From Henckelia pumila (lineage: Eukaryota > Streptophyta > Magnoliopsida > Lamiales > Gesneriaceae): DNA of 64,000 nt. Under the pieces are notes generated by a model. The model ran no database searches and was not told where the DNA came from. It worked only from the letters and a program-made list of their open reading frames with translations. The position numbers and the translations under genes are program-made. The DNA is taken from assembly GCF_033568475.1 (NCBI RefSeq), contig NC_133121.1, positions 74,668,589-74,732,588 on the forward strand, read 5' to 3'. Of this stretch, positions 56,324 to 64,000 are shown piece after piece. Numbering within the stretch: position 1 is the stretch's first letter; each line of letters begins with the position of its first letter.

Positions 56324-56618
56324 TAAGGGAGCAGCCGGGCTGCCCCCGGCCCGCGCCCCGGGTGCGGGCCGACCCGGGAGTGTCCCGGGTGGCCCGCGGG
56401 AAAAATTAATTTTTAATTTTTTTATTAATTTTAATATTTAAAAATTTTATTTTTGGTCCGGTCAAAAATTGTTTTTGATTGGTTCACGAGATTTCGGATC
56501 GAATTGTTCGAGTCCGTAAATTTTAAAATTGATTTTGGATAAATTTGAATTTTTGGAAAATTTTAATATTTTATCCGTAAATTGAATTTTGAAATCAATT
56601 ATTTTGTTACAATTGATG

Positions 56619-56766
56619 ATAAGATATGATCTTATGATATATTAGATAAAATATGATTTTATTTGTAAAATTGGATTTTATAGATAAAATATGATTTTAT
56701 TTGATATGGAGATAAAATATGATTTTATATGTGAAATGTGATTTTATATATAAAATATGATTTTAT
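56619..56766 (+). repeat. AT-rich hairpin array in the copia-B leader
   Basis: 148 bp, the same span as in copia-A, from ATAAGAT-ATG-ATCTTAT (56619-56635) to ATAAAAT-ATG-ATTTTAT (56750-56766). Some arms differ from copia-A. Confidence 0.88.
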
Positions 56767-57917
56767 CTTGTTTAAATTTGAATTGCCACAGCATGTTATC
56801 CAATAAATTAATTTTGAATTAAATGTTATTGGATAAGGATGATCGATTGCCATGACCAATTTTGTAGGTGTATGTTAGGAATTTACATTTTGTCTTTATT
56901 GTTGTTGGTTTTATTAATGGGCCTGGTTTATGGCCCGATATGAATGTCATATGTAATAAAAGTGGGCTTGGTTTATAGCCCGTTCCCACCCCCTAAAATG
57001 TATCCCCTACTTGTCATTGTTATTTAATTGTAAATACATTAGATTTAGTGGGAGATCAAGATTTGAAGATGGTGGGCCCAGCAGACAATGAAGACTGAAG
57101 AAATGTAAATTGGAAGCATATGTAATAGGATTGCATTTGCATACTGCATATTACCTAGGATTGGACTAAGACCCGTGATTGGCAACCACGGGTCAATTAG
57201 AAATGGAATCGATCATCCTATATAATATGTGATATTATGATTGTATGCATGTTTAGACATAAATTGCGTGAATCCGGCAATGCATGCAATAAATTAAAAA
57301 TGATGAGACAAATATTTTTTATAAATAAAATCCCTCATTTTAAATATGATTTAAAATTTATATCAAGATAAATAAAGGAAATTTAAATATTGTTTAAATG
57401 TTCCTACCTTCCATCAACGGTCAATGTATGTGATGCTACCCGCGGATACGGTCCGGCTCATATTATTGGGGGGGCCCGTCCGTCGGAAAGCTGTACATTG
57501 GATCGACAAATGTTGTAAGTTGGGTGGAACTCCCATGGGATCGGCTCATATTATTGGGGGATCCACATGGCGACCGTCCATCACAACTTAATATTGATGG
57601 GTCATCTTGACATGTCACTTTAAACGGCGTCATATTATTGGGCCCTTATTGGACATGAGGTAAATACATGGGGGTTGCTTTGGAAGCAATTGGGCTCTAC
57701 CTTTTGAGAATTATGGTTGGCTGATATTATTCGGGACCATAAGTTTGTCAATTGGACTCCATGTTCTCACTAAGGAAAAAGTTTCCCGTTTTCACTAGAG
57801 GGTGGTGAAATCGTTAAAATAGTGGGAGTGAGATTCATAAAATAAAATTCGCCAATTTTATGTCTTAGTAAATTATTTAAACAATCATCGATAATTGTCT
57901 GTTTTATCTCAGTAATC

Positions 57918-58611
57918 AACATGTTTCTGTTCTCCAACAAAACAAACTTATTGACGCAAACAAACACAGAATGATTCCATAAGTTAAGATTGTCCTAAGT
58001 TCGGAAAAGATTTTCTAAGTGTTAGAAAAGGCTTCTCCGAAAACAGCCCCGGCTGATGTAACTAGAGAAATGGTTGGACCATGATCTCAAGGCAAAATGT
58101 TACATACAAAATTGGACAAGTCTAAACAAGTTTGCCATCACTGCAAGAAACCCGGTTATTGGAAACGTAACTGCAAGGAATACCTCGAGCAGTTGCGAAC
58201 TGCAAAGGGTATGTTATACATTAAAATAAATATTTTTAATACTACTTCTTGGGTATTGGATACCAGATGTAGATCTCATATTTGCAATGAGTTGCAAATG
58301 ATGATAAGAAGTAATAGGCTAAGGATGGGTGAGACCCAGTCAAGGCTCGGGAATGGTTCCAGAGTTAAATCCATAGCTATGGGAAATATTTATTTAAATT
58401 TTGCAGAACGGTTTTAAATTATTGTTAAGAGATGTTTTATTTGTGCCAGATTTAATTAAAAACATTATTTCTATGCTTGATAGAGATGGTTATTCTTGTA
58501 ATTTTGTGAATGGGATTTGCAATATTTACAAGAATGAATGTTTAATTGGAAATGGACAACTTGAAAACGATCTATACAATCTAAAACTAAAAGACGTTCC
58601 AGTAAATTGTA
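57918..58611 (+). pseudogene. copia-B gag and protease remnant
   Basis: CHHCKKPGYWKRNCKEYLEQ is the zinc knuckle, WVLDTRCRSHICNEL the protease region, and LLRDVLFVPDLIKNIISMLD the block after it. Less of gag is recognisable than in copia-A. Fossil. Confidence 0.8.
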
Positions 58612-61290
58612 TTGACAAACCGGCGACAACAAACAAAAGGAAAAATCGATAGTCAAAACCCGGCAAACCTTTGGCACGCTAGACTAGGTCATATTTCCTC
58701 AAGGAGGATGAACAAGCTAGTGGGAGAGGGCATGTTTGATATGTCTGATATTAACTCTCTACATACTTGTGAATCCTGCCTAAAAGGGAAAATGACTAAA
58801 TCTCCTTTTAAGGGGAAGCCTGAACGTAGTCAAAATCTGTTGGATTTGATCCATACAGATGTTTGTGGTCCATTTAGAGTAGGGACTCAACATGGCCACA
58901 CCTACTTCATTACCTTTACTGATGATTATTCTAGGTATGGGTATTTATATTTAATGAAATATAAGTCTGAAGCATTTGAAAAGTTCAAAGAATTCAAGGC
59001 TGAAGTAGAAAACAAGCTAGGTAAAAGTATTAAAGCACTTCGATCGGATCGAGGTGGAGAATACTTGAGTACCGAGTTTTTGGACTATCTAAAAGAGAAT
59101 GGGATTCTCTCTCAGTGGACTCCTCCTATGACACCACAGCTTAATGGTGTATCGGAGCGTCGTAATCGAACTTTGTTGGACATGGTTCGATCCATGATGA
59201 GCTTCACTGAGCTTCCACCTTCGTTTTGGGGCTATGCGCTTGAAACGGCGGTATTGTTGTTGAATAACGTCCACACTAAAGCAGTGGACAAAACACCATA
59301 CGAGTTATGGAATGGCAAAGCTCCTAAGTATTCATACTTGAGGATTTGGGGATGTCCTGCTTACGTGAAGCGGACAGTGGGAGATAAGTTGGATAGTCGA
59401 TCCAGCTTGTGTTATTTTGTGGGGTATCCGAAGAATTCAATCGGATATTATTTCTATTATCCTGCTGAAACAAAGGTGTTTGTTTCACGGAATGCCACCT
59501 TCTTGGAGAAGGAGTTCTTATTGGATAAGAAAGGCGAGATGATGGAACTCGAAGAAGTTCGAGAAGAACCCGAAATACAAAATAACGATCCCACACCTCA
59601 GGAACCATTGCTGGACACGCCTGCACCTAGAAGATCCGAGAGGACTTCTAGACCTCCAGTTCGATATGGTCTTCTTCTTGAAGAGGGTCAAGATGAACCC
59701 GACATTGGATGTGATCCAAGAAGCTTCAAGGAAGCAATTTCTGATGCGGATTCGAATTTATGGCTTGAAGCTATGCAATCAGAATTGGATTCGATGCATA
59801 CTAACCAAGTCTGGACTTTAGTGGATCCTCCCGATGGAATTGTTCCAATAGGGTGTAAATGGATCTACAAAAGAAAGCTTGGGCCTGATGGTAAGGTATT
59901 GACCTACAAGGCGCGATTGGTGGCGAAAGGTTATACTCAAAGGCAAGGAGTTGACTATGATGAAACCTTTTCACCAGTTGCTATGTTCAAGTCCATAAGA
60001 ATCCTTATTGCCATAGCTGCATGGTATGACTATGAGATATGGCAAATGGATGTGAAGACTGCTTTTCTTAATGGAGACATTAAGGAAGAAATCTATATGA
60101 AGCAGCCTGAGGGGTACACATCCATGGGAAGCGAGCATAAGGTATGCAAGCTTCAGAGATCAATTTATGGTCTAAAACAAGCATCAAGAAGTTGGAACCA
60201 GAAATTTGATGAAACAATTAAAGACTTTGGTTTCATCAAGAACCCGGAGGAACCTTGCGTGTACAAGAAAGTAGTTAAGGATGCGGTGACATTCTTAGTA
60301 CTTTATGTTGATGACATCCTACTCATTGGGAATGATGTAGGGATGTTGCAGTCAACAAAGATATGGTTATCAGGTAGATTTTCGATGAAGGATTTGGGTG
60401 AGGCATCCTACATTCTTGGGATACAGATCTATAGGGATAGATCTAAGAGAATGATAGGACTCACTCAATCAACCTACATCGATACCATATTGAAACGGTT
60501 TTCAATGGATGGGTCCAAGAGAGGACATCTACCCATGTGTCATGGAGTTTCTCTATCCAAGTCTATGTGTCCCAAGACTGATGCAGAGATAGAGAATATG
60601 ACACATGTACCATATGCGTCAGCTATAGGTAGTATCATGTATGGGATGATATCTACCAGACCGGATGTAGCATTTGCTCTGAGTGTCACGAGCAGATATC
60701 AGTCTAATCCTGGTCAGATGCATTGGAAAGCCGTGAAGGACATTCTTAAGTACTTGCGAAGGACTAAGAATATGTTCATGGTTTATGGAGGACGAGAACT
60801 CAAACTGGAAGGCTATACCGACTCTAGCTTCCAAAGTGATGTGGATGACTCGAAGTCAACCTCTGGATTTGTGTTCATGCTCAATGGCGGTGCTGTCTCT
60901 TGGAAGAGTTCCAAGCAGGACACCACAGCGGATTCCACCACTGAGGCTGAATACATTGCAGCATCAGCTGCTGCTAAAGAGGCCGTTTGGATGAGGAATT
61001 TCGTCCAAGAGTTGGGCGTCATTCCTGAATTTGTTGGTCCAGTCCCGGTGTACTGCGACAACACGGGTGCCGTTGCTCAAGCAAAGGAACCAAGGTCTCA
61101 TCAAAGATCCAAACACGTACTGAGGAAATACCACATAATCCGGGAGATTGTGGAAAGAGGAGACATCAGTGTCGAACGAGTGGCCTCTGCAGACAATATC
61201 GCTGATCCACTTACTAAGCCTTTGCCAGGACCATTGTTTGACAAACATCGCGAAGCAATGGGTCTACGTAGTATGACTAGTTGGCTATAG
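58612..61290 (+). CDS. copia-B pol frame: integrase, reverse transcriptase, RNase H
   Basis: 892 open codons. Pre-integrase zinc region with HARLGHIS and CESCLKGKMTKSPF (residues 20-65). Integrase core with aspartates near 83 (HTDVCGPF) and 146 (RSDRGGEY) and glutamate near 182 (SERRNRT). Reverse transcriptase with WQMDVKTAFLNGD and the YVDD box at 565-568. RNase H with TTADSTTEAEYIAAS near 770 and the end block ADPLTKPLPGPLFDKHREAM. The enzymes copy element RNA into DNA and insert it. In this family they are normally released from a longer gag-pol polyprotein, so the first Met here is not a natural start. The element as a whole is broken. Confidence 0.9.
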   Translation: MTNRRQQTKGKIDSQNPANLWHARLGHISSRRMNKLVGEGMFDMSDINSLHTCESCLKGKMTKSPFKGKPERSQNLLDLIHTDVCGPFRVGTQHGHTYFITFTDDYSRYGYLYLMKYKSEAFEKFKEFKAEVENKLGKSIKALRSDRGGEYLSTEFLDYLKENGILSQWTPPMTPQLNGVSERRNRTLLDMVRSMMSFTELPPSFWGYALETAVLLLNNVHTKAVDKTPYELWNGKAPKYSYLRIWGCPAYVKRTVGDKLDSRSSLCYFVGYPKNSIGYYFYYPAETKVFVSRNATFLEKEFLLDKKGEMMELEEVREEPEIQNNDPTPQEPLLDTPAPRRSERTSRPPVRYGLLLEEGQDEPDIGCDPRSFKEAISDADSNLWLEAMQSELDSMHTNQVWTLVDPPDGIVPIGCKWIYKRKLGPDGKVLTYKARLVAKGYTQRQGVDYDETFSPVAMFKSIRILIAIAAWYDYEIWQMDVKTAFLNGDIKEEIYMKQPEGYTSMGSEHKVCKLQRSIYGLKQASRSWNQKFDETIKDFGFIKNPEEPCVYKKVVKDAVTFLVLYVDDILLIGNDVGMLQSTKIWLSGRFSMKDLGEASYILGIQIYRDRSKRMIGLTQSTYIDTILKRFSMDGSKRGHLPMCHGVSLSKSMCPKTDAEIENMTHVPYASAIGSIMYGMISTRPDVAFALSVTSRYQSNPGQMHWKAVKDILKYLRRTKNMFMVYGGRELKLEGYTDSSFQSDVDDSKSTSGFVFMLNGGAVSWKSSKQDTTADSTTEAEYIAASAAAKEAVWMRNFVQELGVIPEFVGPVPVYCDNTGAVAQAKEPRSHQRSKHVLRKYHIIREIVERGDISVERVASADNIADPLTKPLPGPLFDKHREAMGLRSMTSWL

Positions 61291-61304
61291 GGCAAGTGGG
61301 AGAT
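61291..61304 (+). other. copia-B polypurine tract
   Basis: GGCAAGTGGGAGAT between the pol stop and the 3' LTR. Confidence 0.88.
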
Positions 61305-63167
61305 TGTAAGAGTGGGTGCCCAGTGAGCCAACTGTGTGGCTATGGGCTTTGTTGACTCTTTGTATAAACAATCTTTTGTTTAATATTATTTACACTTTTA
61401 TGGCAATGACTTTATATTACTTCATATTGTTATATTGTGATATACTATTGTTGTTTTGATAAAGACCTTGAATATACTATAGTGTATGTAAGATGTGGTA
61501 GAACATGGAGATGTCTATCATGAAATACATCTTATAGTCACTGTATATTCTAAAACCGTTCCTAGTCGATTGAGCCGTCCGATAATAAGGATAAGGATCG
61601 CTCGAGTTTGAGACTAGCATTTGCGATGCGGAGTACCACGTTTCATTGGTAGGGAACATGGAGATGTTCGAAGCATGCAAATGGATATTCATAGGATGAA
61701 TAATCGAACTACCCTATCCGGACTTTCCAAGTGGTTATCACTTATCGAGTGGATAAAGTCCGCGGTTTTGGTTGTACACCATTAGTCCTTACGACTTGAA
61801 ACATCATGGAGACTCTATATGCTAGTACTGTGCTTTGACTCGTTTACCGACTCTGAGGGGGTCATCAGGTGTCGAGATTGGGTACAGTTACGACACATAT
61901 AGGAGTCAATGCATTGTTGTCAAGGATTCACCACATACTTGCGAGTGTGGATATCCTATGCGATCTGAGGAGATATTAGTGTGACAAATCTCTGGCCAGA
62001 GTACTTGATGTGATTTAAGAAATGGTTTCTTAGTAGCACATGCGATGTCACTAATTTGATCTTCAAGATGCATTGCATAGTTATCGAATCTTGAGCGACT
62101 CTCGATATACCAATGGTTGTTGATTCGATCGGGATATTTGGATGAAGGGACCGTACTGTACGCTAACCAAAATCTACTGGTTCTTGTAGGCACTATCAGT
62201 GATACCTAGGGAATCATGGGGCGATGTTGCTAGGCGCTTTACCATGATTCGTTGGGCAAGTCGGAAAGTGTTGTTCCGAGTCACAAGGAGTTGTGAGCCC
62301 ACGGCTAGCTGTATCCCTGAACCATTGAGGGTCACACAGTGTAATGGAGTTTTAATCCCCGTTGAGATAATTAAATTTAAAGAGTTAAATTTAATGAACT
62401 AAGGAGTTGGACTTCTTAAATAAGAGTAAGGGAGTAGGATTTCCTAAAATGACATAGGGATGGACATTTTTGGAAACCACTGAATTCGGATTCAGGAAAA
62501 TTTATTTTGACTTTAAAACGTGCAGAAATGGTTTCTGTGCACATTGGTGAAATCGTTTCATCAATCGGAGTCACGATGAATTTTATATTAATTTCTGAAC
62601 GAGCGGGCTTTGCTTGTCGGGCCACAGCTTATGATTAATGGGCCCTAAGGTGTTAGTGGCCTGCATTATAAATAAGTTATTTCAGTACAGAAATTACACA
62701 CGATAGCTCATAATTTTGAGAGAAAAAAAAACGAAACCCTAGCCCCTCTCTCAAGCTTGGCCGTCGCCCCCCTCCCTCTCTGTCTGAGAAATTCCGGTCT
62801 GTGATTTTGAATCGCAGTAAGGAATAACGAATCAAATTCGTGTATTCTCTTCGCAGAAAACTTCTGATAGATTTTCTAGTGCAATCTATCAGAGGGATTT
62901 AAACCTCTGTTCGTGGACCTGATTGAAGGCGTTCATCGGTTCCAGGGAGAGACAACAAGAGCAGAATTGTTCTGTTGGTGTCCATTAATCTCGTTGCGAG
63001 ATTTGAGGTAAAATTTATTTAATTGTTATTTAAATTTTACACACACGTAATTCAATCGATGAACGGTTGATACCCATACCATGGAAACGTTCCATGAAAA
63101 ATTTTTAAACTTCCGCTGCACCGGGTATCAATCGTAATTGGTCTGGGAACTCACCAGTTTTCCAACA
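61305..63167 (+). repeat. copia-B 3' LTR
   Basis: 1863 bp, the same length as the 5' LTR and no difference noticed. Confidence 0.96.
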
Positions 63168-63172
63168 TGGTT
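63168..63172. other. Target site duplication TGGTT of copia-B, right copy
   Basis: Matches 54014-54018. Confidence 0.95.
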
Positions 63173-63506
63173 TAACGGATCAAATTCGTTAATCTCTTCG
63201 TAGAAACTTCTGATAGATTTTCTAGTGCAATCTATCAGAGGGATTGAATATCCGTTCGTGGACCTGATTGAAGAACAGTTCGTCCATCAGTTCCAGGGAT
63301 ATACAACGAGAGCAGAGAAATCTGTTGGTGTCCAAAATCTCGATTCGAGATTAAAGGTAAAAATTTTATAATTGTTATTTAATTTTTACGCACACAATTT
63401 AATCGTAAGGTTGATACCTATTATGGAATCGTTCCATACAAAAATTTTAAACTTCCGCTGCACCGGGTATCAATCCTAATTGATCTGATCGCCGCGTTCT
63501 CCAACA
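63173..63506 (+). repeat. copia-A 3' LTR, second piece
   Basis: 334 bp completing the LTR and ending CTCCAACA. Followed by TATGT, the right target copy of copia-A. Confidence 0.95.
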
Positions 63507-64000
63507 TATGTATCGAAATGGGTGGAAGCAAATGCCACCCGTACTGACGATTCTAATGTTGTTGCAGAATTCATCAAGCACAACCTTTTCTCTAGATTTG
63601 GGATTCCACGAGCTATCATCAGCGTTAGAGGCACACATTTCTGCAACCGAACGGTGGCTAGTTTGGTTAAAAAGTACCATGTGACGCATAGGATCTCCAC
63701 CGCATACCATCCACAATCTAACGGTCAAGCTGAGGTATCGAATAGAGAAATTAAATCCATCCTAGAAAAGACAGTGAATCCAAGAAGAAAGGATTGGAGC
63801 TTTTGTTTGGATGATGCTTTGTGGGCGTATCGTACCGCATTCAAGATACCGATTGGAATGTCTCCATATCGGCTAATTTTTGGAAAACCATGCCATCTTC
63901 CAGTGGAATTGGAGCATAGTGCCTTTTGGGCTATCAAAAACTTTAACATGCAGATGGATGAGAGTGGCGAGCACCGAAAGCTGCAGTTGCAAGAATTCAA
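63507..64000 (+). pseudogene. Athila-like integrase core (second part, runs off window)
   Basis: [35 protein letters not shown] (with the catalytic glutamate) and [19 protein letters not shown] are standard Athila integrase blocks. It continues the core interrupted at 44985. Confidence 0.88.

Larger units (their letters stand above)
55896..57917 (+). other. copia-B untranslated leader
   Basis: About 2 kb without a credible gene. It aligns with the copia-A leader apart from the expanded GC-rich hairpin array. The CATATTATTGGG repeats of copia-A recur at about 57458-57640. Confidence 0.8.
54019..63167 (+). mobile_element. copia-B: Ty1/copia element nested in the copia-A 3' LTR (broken, very young)
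   Basis: 9149 bp with LTRs of 1863 bp each (54019-55881 and 61305-63167), a perfect 5-bp target duplication, tRNA-Met primer site, long leader, a pol frame of 892 codons and a purine tract. Every part of the LTR pair I compared is the same, with a constant offset of 7286, so insertion is very recent. It belongs to a subfamily distinct from copia-A (LTR start TGTAAGAG, end TTTTCCAACA). The coding region is broken in at least a few places, so it likely moved with proteins from a relative. Confidence 0.95.
44986..63506 (+). mobile_element. copia-A: Ty1/copia element, Angela/Tork-like (broken), hosting copia-B
   Basis: 5' LTR 44986-46828, tRNA-Met primer site, a leader of about 1.7 kb, gag and pol 48587-52495, purine tract, and a 3' LTR split by copia-B into 52510-54018 and 63173-63506. 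After removing copia-B and its target duplication the 3' LTR is 1843 bp, exactly the 5' LTR length. The LTRs differ at about 16 sites, near 0.9 percent by eye, so insertion is recent. The coding region is broken in about five places. Confidence 0.93.
32902..64000 (+). mobile_element. Athila-like Ty3/gypsy element hosting later insertions (broken fossil, runs off window)
   Basis: Plus-strand parts in order: 5' LTR 32902-34275, tRNA-Asp-type primer site, gag, protease, then RT/RNase H/integrase from 43127 to 44985, and the end of integrase from 63507 to the window edge. The gaps are filled by gypsy-2 (37294-43126) and copia-A (44986-63506). The remaining host sequence reads as one ordinary Athila element in order. 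Its 3' LTR lies outside, so neither LTR age nor target duplication can be read. Broken in several places besides the two insertions. Confidence 0.87.

Noticed and set aside
56157-56441. Alanine/arginine-rich open frames over the GC-rich array on both strands
   Set aside because: They follow from base composition and the repeat period; no start context, no counterpart in copia-A.
54620-62193. 95-codon frames on the minus strand of both copia-B LTRs with identical sequence
   Set aside because: Identity reflects identical LTRs. The related LTRs of copia-A and the solo copy do not keep the full frame, so no sign of a gene.

Overview
This window is repeat-dense plant nuclear DNA, very probably from a eudicot. 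It holds one degenerate tandem array of 5S rRNA genes and a nested pile of LTR retrotransposons. I see no protein-coding host gene. The plant assignment rests on the 5S sequence, on retrotransposon lineages known only from plants (Tekay/Del chromovirus, Athila, Angela/Tork-like copia), and on primer binding sites matching plant initiator tRNA-Met and tRNA-Asp.

Layout. (1) 1-8920: a Tekay/Del-like Ty3/gypsy fossil on the minus strand (gypsy-1) with very long LTRs; the left LTR runs out of the window. (2) 8921-10812: the 3' part of a minus-strand Ty1/copia element (copia-C). (3) 10813-28809: a minus-strand 5S rDNA array with a period of about 518-520 bp. It has 24 recognisable 5S copies and one gene-less unit, and all copies are diverged. 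A non-autonomous LTR element (LARD-like, 16035-21137) is inserted inside one 5S gene with a perfect 5-bp target duplication. (4) 28810-32901: part of another Tekay-like element (gypsy-3, minus). (5) 32902-64000 and beyond: a plus-strand Athila-like element that interrupts gypsy-3 and is itself the host of everything else. Inside it are gypsy-2 (37294-43126, minus), which contains a solo copia LTR (39532-41375), and copia-A (44986-63506, plus), which contains copia-B (54019-63167, plus) in its 3' LTR.

Order of events read from the nesting: gypsy-3 is older than Athila, and Athila is older than both gypsy-2 and copia-A. The solo copia LTR is younger than gypsy-2, and copia-B is younger than copia-A. 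The two 1863-bp LTRs of copia-B show no difference by eye, so it moved very recently although its coding region is broken.

The most unusual signal is a recurring architecture of short inverted repeats with three-base loops, at a spacing of about 20-22 bp. In copia-A and copia-B it occurs twice in the transcribed leader, once GC-rich and once AT-rich, and the GC-rich array has grown from 2 to about 14 hairpins. A sequence-unrelated array of the same shape lies in the U3 region of gypsy-2. The LARD and Athila LTRs carry other short palindrome clusters in roughly the same promoter-proximal place. The LARD element also has two hairpin-plus-purine-tract modules with different stems but the same loop. 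All retroelements are treated as fossils.
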